DNA from: Rhodopirellula halodulae
GTDB lineage: Bacteria; Planctomycetota; Planctomycetia; Pirellulales; Pirellulaceae
DNA: 64,000 nt
Direction of reading: 5' to 3'
NCBI RefSeq assembly: GCF_020966775.1
Contig: NZ_JAJKFV010000029.1
Coordinates: 1,543,001 to 1,607,000, forward strand
Part shown: positions 1 to 7,716 of the stretch, in pieces
Position numbering within the stretch: position 1 is the stretch's first letter
Layout: every line of letters starts with the position of its first letter
Translations under genes and position numbers: made by a program
The notes under the pieces: model-generated
The model's database searches: none
Seen by the model: only the letters and a program-made list of their open reading frames with translations
Told to the model about the DNA's origin: nothing

Positions 1-694
1 CGTCTGGAGGACCTATGTAATCGCGGCGTTGATGATTGCCATCAATTGGTTGGCATTCATTTGGGCTGTCAACAACGACCGAGTGCTCGAAGCATCGCTG
101 GGCTATTACATCAACCCGCTGCTGAATGTCCTGCTGGGCGTGTTGGTCTTGGGTGAACGATTGGACCGAGGTCAATGGATCGCGGTGGCTTTGGCAGCCA
201 TTGGTGTATCGGTGATGGCGATCGGAAGTGGCGGACTGCCTTGGGTGTCGGTGGCGATGGCCACCTCGTTTGCAATGTACGGTTTGGTGAAGAAGCGAGC
301 CTCTTTGCCCGTGTTGCTAGGGTTGATGTTCGAGGTCACCGTGCTGTTCATTCCCGCAGCGATCTATCTCGGCTATCGAATTTCCCAAGGGGTATCAACG
401 TTGCAGGTGGGGACTCCCACGGAAGCAACGCTAATTTTGGGAGCAGGTGTCATCACCGTTGCTCCGCTCGCGTTTTTCGCCGCCGCCGTTCAGCGCGTTG
501 ACTTATCGCTGATGGGGATCTTGCAGTACATCGGACCGACCCTGCAGTTCATCGTGGGGGCGTTTCTGTTTGAGGAAACGCTGGACCCTTCCCGAAAGCT
601 TGGCTTTGTCTTTGTGTGGGCTGGTCTGGCGACGTTTCTGCTAGCGTCGCAACTTCGGCGTCGCCGCGCGAACCTGGTTGCCGAAGCCAGTTGA
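1..694 (+). CDS. rarD: RarD-type EamA/DMT permease, 5' truncated
   Basis: C-terminal part of a drug/metabolite-superfamily inner-membrane permease. The frame is open from base 2 with no start in the window, so the gene begins upstream. The visible part starts VWRTYVIAALMIAINWL, followed by FIWAVNN, EASLGYYINPL and LLGVLVLGERL, which is the strongly conserved block of RarD. About six further hydrophobic segments follow, and the protein ends in an arginine-rich cytoplasmic tail (LRRRRANL). RarD was named for chloramphenicol sensitivity in enterobacteria, but its substrate is uncertain and cannot be read from this sequence. Convergent with the DUF2141 gene, about 48 bp away. Confidence 0.85.
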   Translation, partial: VWRTYVIAALMIAINWLAFIWAVNNDRVLEASLGYYINPLLNVLLGVLVLGERLDRGQWIAVALAAIGVSVMAIGSGGLPWVSVAMATSFAMYGLVKKRASLPVLLGLMFEVTVLFIPAAIYLGYRISQGVSTLQVGTPTEATLILGAGVITVAPLAFFAAAVQRVDLSLMGILQYIGPTLQFIVGAFLFEETLDPSRKLGFVFVWAGLATFLLASQLRRRRANLVAEAS

Positions 695-742
695 CTCACT
701 CGCGGCAAAGTCATCGCGAGAAGGAACGCAAAACCGTTTGAT

Positions 743-1429
743 TCAGTAAATCTGAATGTTGATGACTTCTTCGGCTGATTCGGGCCGATCGATCACGGCG
801 TCTTCAAATGCGGGAGGACCAAACTTACCGCGAGCATCATTGCTGAATCCGTATCTTTCCGAAGGGATGCCGAATTGATTGCGGGTCAGGTCGCCATCGT
901 TGTTGCTGTCGTGAAAGGCCGCGATGGCAAAACGTTTTGGTAATTGCGAAACCGGAATCGTGCAGGACGCGACTCCGTCGGGCTGAACGGGAAGTTGTGC
1001 CGCCAGCAAAGCGTTTTCGCGATCATTGAACGACTGTTCCGCGTTGTAAATCGCGAGCCATACCAGTGAGTCGCTGGGAATGGCTCCGATGACGCGAATC
1101 ATGATTCGTTCAGAGTTGTCCGCCGGTGCGGTTGCAAAGTCGCCCGAAGCCGCCATTTGCAGAACGACCGAATCACGTTCTTCTGGCGGGGTAATCGCGG
1201 ACGCGTCGGGGAAGGCTGGTGGCCGGAATTGATTTTGGCGATAGGTCAGAATGCCAATGCCGGTGAGGAACACCAGGGTGGCAAAAACCATGAGCACCGA
1301 CCCGTGGTTTTCTTTCCAGCGTTCCGGAAGTGATTGCCAAGCATTCCAGGTCGTGTCGAGCTCGAGGGACTCGTCCAAGTCCGGTTGAATCTCGTTCTGG
1401 AAGTTGTCCTCAGATTCCATTGCATTCAT
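743..1429 (-). CDS. DUF2141 domain protein, single-pass membrane anchored
   Basis: 228 residues. An acidic N-terminus (about residues 1-40) is followed by one membrane segment (about 44-63, VLMVFATLVFLTGIGIL) and an extracytoplasmic domain from about 100 onward. The C-terminal half has the DUF2141 signature: WLAIYN, then IAAFHDSNNDGDLTRNQFG, IPSERYGFSNDA and FGPPAFEDA. DUF2141 is a beta-sandwich-like domain of unknown role, usually exported. Here it is tethered rather than released by a signal peptide. Two in-frame ATGs lie close together (1429 and 1420); the first was used. It stands alone between rarD and the SRP RNA, and no function is assigned. Confidence 0.75.
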   Translation of the reverse strand: MNAMESEDNFQNEIQPDLDESLELDTTWNAWQSLPERWKENHGSVLMVFATLVFLTGIGILTYRQNQFRPPAFPDASAITPPEERDSVVLQMAASGDFATAPADNSERIMIRVIGAIPSDSLVWLAIYNAEQSFNDRENALLAAQLPVQPDGVASCTIPVSQLPKRFAIAAFHDSNNDGDLTRNQFGIPSERYGFSNDARGKFGPPAFEDAVIDRPESAEEVINIQIY

Positions 1430-1752
1430 AACCGACTAGATCCAGCCAAAAAGGCTCCCGCGAGATTCGATGACGGCGGACGACTCGGTCCGGGCTCATC
1501 GGATCGCCCAGTCGCCGAGGGCTCGCAATTCAAAGGAGACGATTCCTAAGCGTAACCGAAAAGACCGATCGATGCGATGAAGAACACGACATGTCGACAA
1601 CGTCTGCATCTGCGTTGTTCCGTAGCTCGACCGTGAAAGTTTGGCCGCGAACGGCAAACGGTCGAAGTGTCGGAGGCAGACTTTTCCAATCTCTGGTCGA
1701 GATGGGTTTCGCAAATCGAGGGTGTGATTTAAACTGCCCGAGCGATCTGCCC
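1430..1752. other. Intergenic stretch upstream of the SRP RNA
   Basis: About 320 bp without a supportable gene; the short open frames on both strands lack family features and good start sites. The promoter of the SRP RNA should lie in its right-hand part. An AT-rich GATTTAAA at about 1727-1734, some 20 bp before the RNA, is a possible -10 region, but I see no convincing -35 element. Confidence 0.5.
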
Positions 1753-1850
1753 GATGGTGGCGACCCTTGCGACTGTGAGTCGTGAACCTGGTCAGGCCTT
1801 AACTGGAGCAGCCATAAGCGGTGTAACTTTGTGTGAGGGTTGCCGCCACC
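1753..1850 (+). ncRNA. ffs: Signal recognition particle RNA (4.5S, small bacterial type)
   Basis: RNA scaffold of the SRP; it binds Ffh and pairs with FtsY for co-translational membrane targeting. The domain IV signature is clear: GGTCAGG (1790-1796), ten bases, then AGCAGCC (1807-1813). The outer stem closes with GGCGACCC (1759-1766) against GGGTTGCC (1837-1844), one G-U pair included, and extends through GGT/GCC. At about 98 nt it is the usual size of a small bacterial SRP RNA. Its place directly before dnaX-ybaB-recR matches B. subtilis scr-dnaX-yaaK-recR. The apical loop reads UAAC instead of the common GGAA. The ends are set by the helix and may be off by a few bases. Confidence 0.88.
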
Positions 1851-1908
1851 GTGCAGACGCCAATGCCAGCCGATTTCCCAGCTTGTTTCTTTGAATTCAC
1901 GTGAATCT

Positions 1909-3801
1909 GTGAGCGACGATCATTCTGCGGACAACGGGTCTTACGTCGTTGTCGCAAGACGCTATCGGCCGCGAGATTTCACGCAGTTGGTTGGCCAAGA
2001 CCATGTCGCCCGTGCTTTGCAGGGGGCGATTGAGACCTCTCGCGTTGGTCACGCTTATTTGTTCACCGGGGCACGGGGGGTCGGCAAAACGAGCACCGCT
2101 CGTATCTTCGCCAAGGCCTTGAACCATCCCGATGGGCCCACCGCGAATCCGGACAACGACAGTGATGTTGCCCAAGCGATTGATTCGGGCGAAGACGTCG
2201 ATGTGATCGAGATTGACGGTGCGAGCAATCGCGGGATCGACGAAATTCGTTCTTTGCGAGCGAACGTTGGGGTTCGGCCCAGCCGTTCTCGGTACAAGAT
2301 TTACATCATCGACGAAGTGCACATGCTGACGGGAGCTGCGTTCAACGCGCTTCTGAAAACGCTGGAAGAGCCGCCCGAGCACGTCAAGTTCATCTTCTGC
2401 ACGACGGACCCGGAAAAGATTCCGATCACGGTTCTGAGTCGTTGTCAGCGTTTCGACTTTGCACCGGTCGAGAGTGACAAGATCGTGGGTCGTCTTCGCG
2501 AGATCGTTGAAGCCGAAAACAACACGGTTGATGACGAAGCTTTGGAGCTTTTGGCTCGGCGTGCCGCCGGTTCGATGCGGGACAGCCAATCGTTGCTGGA
2601 GCAAGTGCTGAGTTTTAGCGATGGTCACCTCACGGCCGAGCACGTTCATGCGATGCTGGGCACGGCCGACGATCAACGATTGCATCGATTGGCCGAAGCC
2701 ATGGCCGATCGCGATGCATCGGCTGCGTTGTTGCAAATTGACGAAGCCATCGCGGCTGGTGTCGACGCCGGCCGATTGGCCGAGCAGATGCTGGGATACT
2801 TTCGCGATCTCATGGCGGTCGCGGTCGGTTGCGAAGCCAGCTTGATGAGATACGCCGCAGCATCGATGCACGAATCGTTGTCAGCATTGGCCAGTCGTTG
2901 GGGACTGCAAACCGTTTTGGCGATCGTCGGGTTGGTCGATGAGACTTTGGTTCGCATTCGGCATAGCGTGCATGCTCGCGTCTTGCTGGAAGCGACCGTG
3001 ATTCAGGTTTGCCATTTGCCCGATCTGCAGGCGTTGTCTGACTTGACCGCGGCGACGTCGGGTGCCAGTGGCAAGGCTGGCGGCGAAAAAAAAAAGCGAG
3101 TAGCGGCTAGTCCCGCTCCAGCTTCAGCTCCCTCGCCCCCGCGGAACGATCCTGCTGAAGTGCCCTCCGGTGATGGTTCGGCGACGGTCAGAGTCGATAC
3201 CGCATCCAAAGCCGCGGGGAATCACTCGGCGACACCTGCGAGTGCACCGGTTGCTTCCGCGTTAGCGACCGCTGCAACGACGCAAGCCGCTGTCAGTCCA
3301 TCGTCGACGGCAACCGCCGCTTCGGCAACGGTCGAACAGTCGACGGCTGCGGTGGCTACTGCGGAACGGGCTTCGACGACGTCCATTGAGGGCTATCCGC
3401 CGATTTCGAGTGCCGAAGCAAAGTCGTGTTGGCCGCAGGTGATTCAAGAGATGGATCCGATGACGGCGACCTTAGCAAAAGCTGCTGAGCGAGTGGATTC
3501 ACCCGAACCGGGAGTGCTGAAGATTATCTTTCCAGGCAACTCTGGATTGGCGATGAGTCGGTGCCAGTTGCCTGAACACAAAGAAGAAATCACTCGGACG
3601 GTTGCCCGTGTGACAGGCAAGCGTGCTAATTTGCAGTTCGAGGCAACCGAGGTGAAAAAGGTGGCTCCGGTCGCGACCGCGAAACCAAAGAATCGAAATC
3701 GCATGCAGCGAATGCGCGAGATTCAAGCCAACCCTTTGGTTCAATCGTGCGTCGAACTGCTCGGTGCAGAAATCGTTCGCGTTGACACGCCTCGCGGTTG
3801 A
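1909..3801 (+). CDS. dnaX: DNA polymerase III subunit gamma/tau
   Basis: Clamp-loader ATPase of the replicative polymerase. The AAA+ domain starts VARRYRPRDF and carries Walker A GARGVGKT (about residues 55-62), a DEVHML Walker B box, LLKTLEEPPEHVKFI and the TTDPEKIP/SRCQRFDF sensor region. A proline/alanine/threonine-rich linker (about 380-505) precedes a C-terminal tau-like domain. The usual zinc module is missing its cysteines: the ALNC...CxxCxxC region reads ALNHPDGPTANPDNDSDV. A TTG at 1840 would also be in frame but lies inside the SRP RNA, so GTG 1909 was chosen; TTG 1891 is possible. No obvious slippery A-run frameshift was verified, although an A9 tract lies at about 3087-3095. First gene of dnaX-ybaB-recR. 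Confidence 0.93.
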   Translation: MSDDHSADNGSYVVVARRYRPRDFTQLVGQDHVARALQGAIETSRVGHAYLFTGARGVGKTSTARIFAKALNHPDGPTANPDNDSDVAQAIDSGEDVDVIEIDGASNRGIDEIRSLRANVGVRPSRSRYKIYIIDEVHMLTGAAFNALLKTLEEPPEHVKFIFCTTDPEKIPITVLSRCQRFDFAPVESDKIVGRLREIVEAENNTVDDEALELLARRAAGSMRDSQSLLEQVLSFSDGHLTAEHVHAMLGTADDQRLHRLAEAMADRDASAALLQIDEAIAAGVDAGRLAEQMLGYFRDLMAVAVGCEASLMRYAAASMHESLSALASRWGLQTVLAIVGLVDETLVRIRHSVHARVLLEATVIQVCHLPDLQALSDLTAATSGASGKAGGEKKKRVAASPAPASAPSPPRNDPAEVPSGDGSATVRVDTASKAAGNHSATPASAPVASALATAATTQAAVSPSSTATAASATVEQSTAAVATAERASTTSIEGYPPISSAEAKSCWPQVIQEMDPMTATLAKAAERVDSPEPGVLKIIFPGNSGLAMSRCQLPEHKEEITRTVARVTGKRANLQFEATEVKKVAPVATAKPKNRNRMQRMREIQANPLVQSCVELLGAEIVRVDTPRG

Positions 3802-3881
3802 CATCGCAGCAAAGTGAGCTGTTCCGGCGGCTTTGTTGATTCCTCGTCGTTCATGACTTTTTTCTCCGGATAGGACCCAAC

Positions 3882-4268
3882 ATGTTCAAAGGCCTTGGCA
3901 ATCTCGGCAACATCGCATCGATGGTTGGAAAGCTGCAAGAAATCCCGCAGAAGATGCAGGAGTTGAACGAGCAGATGAGACAGGAACGCGTCTCGGCCAG
4001 TTCGTCATGCAATCACGTGGAAGTCGTGATGAATGGAATCGGCGAAGTGCAATCCGTGACGATCGCACCTGAAATCCTGGGCGTAGGTGGTGGCGAAGTG
4101 GTGTCTCCTGAAACGCTGGAGCACGCCGTTCGTGATGCAACCAATGCGGCGGGCGCCGCAGCCAAGCAACTGTATGCCAGTGCGATCAGTCAGCTCGCAT
4201 CGGACATGGATCTGAACATGCCCGGAGTGGACGGTTTGCTCACAAGTTTGACAGGCGGGAATGGATGA
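3882..4268 (+). CDS. ybaB: YbaB/EbfC nucleoid-associated protein
   Basis: Small DNA-binding dimer of the YbaB/EbfC family, 128 residues (family usually about 100-110). The N-terminal helix pattern MVGKLQEIPQKMQELNEQM is followed by the beta-strand region EVVMNGIGEVQSVTI and the C-terminal helix HAVRDATNAAGAAAKQL. An AGGA sequence lies six bases before the ATG. The stop overlaps the recR start by 4 bp (ATGA), and the dnaX-ybaB-recR order is widely conserved, pointing to a shared transcript and a link to recombination and replication repair. Confidence 0.92.
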   Translation: MFKGLGNLGNIASMVGKLQEIPQKMQELNEQMRQERVSASSSCNHVEVVMNGIGEVQSVTIAPEILGVGGGEVVSPETLEHAVRDATNAAGAAAKQLYASAISQLASDMDLNMPGVDGLLTSLTGGNG

Positions 4269-4864
4269 GCGGACATGCCGGCGCCGTATCGGATTTGGTC
4301 GATCAGCTCAGCAAGTTGCCGGGCATTGGTCGCAAAAGTGCTGAGCGGCTCGCATTTCATTTGCTTCGCGTCCATGAGGACGAAGCGTTGGCCTTGGCGG
4401 CGGCAATCCAAAAGGTGCGGACGGACGTTCGGTACTGCTCCGTATGTTTCAACCTGTCTGAAACCGAGCTGTGCCGGATTTGCTCCGATCCCAAACGCGA
4501 TGCGACTCGATTGTGCGTGGTCGAGCAACCGCGAGATTTACTGAGCCTGGACGCGTCGGGCGTCTACACCGGGCTTTACCATGTACTTTTGGGAAGGATC
4601 GCTCCCCTCGATGGGATCACGCCTGATCAGTTGACCATCGATTCGCTGGTGGAACGTGTTCGGACAGGAAATTTTTCTGAAATCATCATGGCGACCAATC
4701 CAACGGTCGAGGGTGACGGGACGTCTTTGTATCTGTCCAACTTATTGCAGGAATTTCCGGTGGAAATCACTCGTCTCGCGCGCGGGATTACCTCCGGAAG
4801 TGTGCTGGAATATGCCAACCGCGAAATAATTGCCGATGCGTTGACGGGTAGACAGAGGCTATAA
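4265..4864 (+). CDS. recR: Recombination mediator protein RecR
   Basis: 199 residues, the normal RecR length. RecR works with RecO/RecF to load RecA at gaps. It shows an N-terminal helix-hairpin-helix (LPGIGRKSAERLAFHLL, about residues 14-30), a C4 zinc finger (C58-x2-C61 and C70-x2-C73, CSVC and CRIC), and a Toprim core (LCVVEQPRDLLSLD, GLYHVLLGRIAPL, IIMATNPTVEGDGTSLYL). It ends with the Walker-like C-terminal region ITRLARGITSGSVLEYAN. The start overlaps the ybaB stop. A TATAAT overlaps its own stop codon and may serve rpoN. Confidence 0.96.
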   Translation: MSGHAGAVSDLVDQLSKLPGIGRKSAERLAFHLLRVHEDEALALAAAIQKVRTDVRYCSVCFNLSETELCRICSDPKRDATRLCVVEQPRDLLSLDASGVYTGLYHVLLGRIAPLDGITPDQLTIDSLVERVRTGNFSEIIMATNPTVEGDGTSLYLSNLLQEFPVEITRLARGITSGSVLEYANREIIADALTGRQRL

Positions 4865-4865
4865 T
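4860..4865 (+). promoter_or_regulatory. Possible -10 box (TATAAT) before rpoN
   Basis: Exact TATAAT overlapping the recR stop codon, about 100 bp before the rpoN start. The nearest -35-like hexamer, TTGACG (4841-4846), is only 13 bp away, so spacing is poor. Candidate only. Confidence 0.3.
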
Positions 4866-4966
4866 CCGGTAGTCTCTGGCGGATTGGCACCGAATTCGCT
4901 CACCCGGTTCCGGCTGTGGTGGCGAACACCCTTTCGATTCGCGTCACGCATTCCAGAAAGATTCTC

Positions 4967-6463
4967 ATGCGGATGTCAGTGGGGCTTCAGGCCCGGCAAA
5001 CTCAAGTACAAAAACTCGCTCCACGGATGATCCAATCCATGGAGATTCTGCAGATGCCCACCATGGCATTGCAGGAACGTATCGAGCAGGAGATGAACGA
5101 AAATCCGTTGCTGGAACAGCAAACGGTCGATCCGCTCAATCCAGATGAGGGTGACGATGATTTGCCCGATCGAGACACCCGCAGCGAGAACGAAAAAGAG
5201 CTCGTTGTCGATAACGACCATGACAACAAAGACGACTTTGAGCGTTTGCTAAACATGGACTCGGATCTGCCGAGTACGTTTGATGACTCGTTCCGGCAAA
5301 GTGCCAACCGGATGTCCGAAGATGCTGATCGTCGCCATGACATGATGGCGAACGCTCAGTCGCGTCCCGAGTCCCTCAATGACTATCTTTTGCATCAGTT
5401 AGCGGAAATGGACATTGATGATGAGGTGGAGCAGATCGCCGAGCGAATCATCAGCACGCTGAATGCATCCGACGGCGGATACCTGCGTATGCCGCTCGCG
5501 GATCTCTTGCCATCGAATCATTCCAAAGAAGACTACGCCAAGGCCGAAGAAGCGTTGTCTGTGGTCCAGTCTCTGGAGCCGACCGGTATTGCAGCCCGCG
5601 ATTTGAGCGAGTGCTTGATTTTGCAACTCGATTCGTCGCACGAGCACTTTGAGGAGTTAACGGTCCTCATCCGCTCTCACCTGAATGACCTCGCAGAAAA
5701 CCGATTGCCGCAGATCTCGAAAAAGACAGGCTTCTCGATCGAGCTGATCCAGGATTTACGCGAAGACCTCCACTTGCTGAATCCAAAACCTGGCGCGGCA
5801 TTTTTGGAAACTTACGTTCCGAACGTGACGCCCGACATCATCTTGGAACAGGACGAATCCGGTGAGTATCGAGTTCGTTTGGATGATGACCGCGTGCCAA
5901 CCTTGTTCATCAGCGAATACTACCGCCGGCGTTTGCAAGCGTCCGACTGCACGGAGGCGGAACGCGAATTCATCAAGCAGAAAATCAATGGTGCGCAGTG
6001 GTTGATCGATTCGATCGAGCAGCGTCGCAGCACATTGACGCGTGTGGCCGAGGCGATCGTCGAGCACCAAAAGCGATTCCTTGATGAAGGTCCAGAGGCG
6101 ATTGAGCCGCTCAAGATGCAACAAATCGCTGACAAGGTCGGCGTGCACGTCACGACGGTCAGTCGTGCTGTGGATGACAAGTGGATTCAAACGCCTCGTG
6201 GGATTCTGCCTTTACGTCGATTCTTTGTTGGCGGAACCCAGACCGAAGATGGCGACGATGTGGCTTGGGACACGATTCGATTGAAACTGCAAGAGCTGAT
6301 CGACAAAGAAGACAAGAGCAAACCCTACAGCGACGAGAATCTGGTCGACGAACTGAAGAAGGCGGGGATGGCCGTCGCTCGCCGAACAGTCACCAAGTAC
6401 CGAAAGAAAATGGGTATCCCAAGTAGCCGTCAGCGTCGCGATTGGAGCCTGACCGCGTCGTGA
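4967..6463 (+). CDS. rpoN: RNA polymerase sigma-54 factor
   Basis: 498 residues. Sigma-54 directs RNA polymerase to -24/-12 promoters that need an AAA+ enhancer-binding activator. Region I carries QKLAPRMIQSMEILQMP and ERIEQEMNENPLLEQQ. Acidic region II follows (about residues 55-110), then the core-binding domain with LEPTGIAARDLSECL, and a helix-turn-helix with HVTTVSRAV. The C-terminal RpoN box ARRTVTKYRKKMGI is intact at about 470-483. An in-frame upstream TTG/GTG would add 17 unlikely residues; ATG 4967 was chosen because AGAAAG precedes it. The stop overlaps the next gene's GTG by 4 bp. No hpf or ptsN gene follows, unlike proteobacterial rpoN loci. Confidence 0.95.
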   Translation: MRMSVGLQARQTQVQKLAPRMIQSMEILQMPTMALQERIEQEMNENPLLEQQTVDPLNPDEGDDDLPDRDTRSENEKELVVDNDHDNKDDFERLLNMDSDLPSTFDDSFRQSANRMSEDADRRHDMMANAQSRPESLNDYLLHQLAEMDIDDEVEQIAERIISTLNASDGGYLRMPLADLLPSNHSKEDYAKAEEALSVVQSLEPTGIAARDLSECLILQLDSSHEHFEELTVLIRSHLNDLAENRLPQISKKTGFSIELIQDLREDLHLLNPKPGAAFLETYVPNVTPDIILEQDESGEYRVRLDDDRVPTLFISEYYRRRLQASDCTEAEREFIKQKINGAQWLIDSIEQRRSTLTRVAEAIVEHQKRFLDEGPEAIEPLKMQQIADKVGVHVTTVSRAVDDKWIQTPRGILPLRRFFVGGTQTEDGDDVAWDTIRLKLQELIDKEDKSKPYSDENLVDELKKAGMAVARRTVTKYRKKMGIPSSRQRRDWSLTAS

Positions 6464-7716
6464 TTTCATCGTCCACTCGATCCGCAATCGTTGTCCTGGT
6501 GATGATGAATGTGGGACTGATGTGCGTTGTTGCTGTCCTTCTCCTTCGCTCACCCGATGCCGAAGGGGAAACATCTGAAAAGCTGGAATCCGTCGCCAGC
6601 GATGATTTTCGAACTCGGTCGTTGGAGCGGCCCGTTCCGACCGGTGCCGTGATCGAAACCTCTGGCAGCATGTCTGACGCGCAGTCACCTGCGGATTTAG
6701 GCAAGCAGGTGCAGGTGACGTCGCCTTCCTCCGGTGCGGTCAATCTGGCGGATTCGGAAGCTCGGACGATCGAATTGTTCCGGGTGACTTCGCCTTCAGT
6801 GGTGCACATCACGACCTCGAAGGTTTCACGTGATTTCTTCAGCATGAATGTTCAAGAGATCCCTCAGGGCAGCGGAACCGGTTTTGTTTGGGACAAATCC
6901 GGTCACATTGTGACAAACAACCACGTCATTCAAAACGCGGATGTGGCGATGGTGGCGTTCGATGATCAAACCAGCTTTCCTGCGAAATTGGTTGGAGTTG
7001 CCCCGGACAAAGACCTTGCCGTTCTGCGAATCGATGCTCCCGCTGAACGATTGCGACCCATTCCTCGTGGAGTCTCCGCGGACCTGGAAGTCGGAAGAAC
7101 CGCTTTGGCAATCGGCAACCCTTTTGGTTTGGACCAAACGCTGACGACGGGGGTTATCAGCGCGTTGGGGCGAGAGATCAAATCGGATTCGGGAATCCCG
7201 ATCAAGGATGTGATTCAAACTGACGCGGCAATCAATCCTGGAAACAGCGGTGGTCCACTGTTGGATCGATCGGGCCAGCTCATCGGTGTTAACACCGCGA
7301 TCTACAGTCCCTCAGGAGCCTACGCAGGGATTGGGTTTGCGATTCCCGTTGATACTGTACGTTGGGTGGTGCCGGAATTGATCGAGCACGGCCGAATCAT
7401 TCGGCCGGGCATCGCCATCACGGTCGCAAGCGATTCGATGAGCAAGCGATTCAAGTTGCCGCCCGGTGTGTTAATCCTGGATGTGCCGGAACGGAGTATG
7501 GCGGCGAAAGCAGGCCTGTTGCCGACTCGACGGACTCGGTTCGGCGACATCGTTCTCGGCGATATCATCACCAAAGTCGATGCAATGGATGTTTCATCGA
7601 CGTCGGATCTGACGCTGATCTTTGAGAACTATGAAAGTGGCGACACCGTGAGTGTGACTGTCCTTCGCCAGGGGCGGGAAGTTCAGGTGCCAGTTGAACT
7701 CGAAACATTGGATTGA
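6460..7716 (+). CDS. HtrA/DegP-like trypsin-type serine protease with one PDZ domain
   Basis: 418 residues. One N-terminal membrane segment (about residues 7-29, IVVLVMMNVGLMCVVAVLLL) anchors an extracytoplasmic protease. The catalytic triad is visible: His in TNNHVI (about 155), Asp in DKDLAVLRI (about 185) and Ser in NPGNSGGPLL (about 263). A single PDZ domain occupies about residues 320-415. The layout resembles DegS or HhoB more than two-PDZ DegP. The GTG start at 6460 sits in a GTGA overlap with the rpoN stop, suggesting translational coupling; the upstream TTG 6442 is less likely. Role inferred: envelope protein quality control or regulated proteolysis. Confidence 0.88.
   Translation: MISSSTRSAIVVLVMMNVGLMCVVAVLLLRSPDAEGETSEKLESVASDDFRTRSLERPVPTGAVIETSGSMSDAQSPADLGKQVQVTSPSSGAVNLADSEARTIELFRVTSPSVVHITTSKVSRDFFSMNVQEIPQGSGTGFVWDKSGHIVTNNHVIQNADVAMVAFDDQTSFPAKLVGVAPDKDLAVLRIDAPAERLRPIPRGVSADLEVGRTALAIGNPFGLDQTLTTGVISALGREIKSDSGIPIKDVIQTDAAINPGNSGGPLLDRSGQLIGVNTAIYSPSGAYAGIGFAIPVDTVRWVVPELIEHGRIIRPGIAITVASDSMSKRFKLPPGVLILDVPERSMAAKAGLLPTRRTRFGDIVLGDIITKVDAMDVSSTSDLTLIFENYESGDTVSVTVLRQGREVQVPVELETLD

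Noticed and set aside
1840..1908. TTG at 1840 as the dnaX start
   Set aside because: It lies within the 3' stem of the SRP RNA, and the added residues are not conserved; GTG 1909 gives a normal DnaX N-terminus.
1897..2871. A minus-strand open frame (324 codons)
   Set aside because: Fully antisense to dnaX, with no recognisable domain.
3087..3095. A9 tract in dnaX as a programmed frameshift giving gamma and tau
   Set aside because: A poly-A run inside dnaX is suggestive, but no supporting stimulator hairpin or near -1 stop was confirmed, so it is not claimed.
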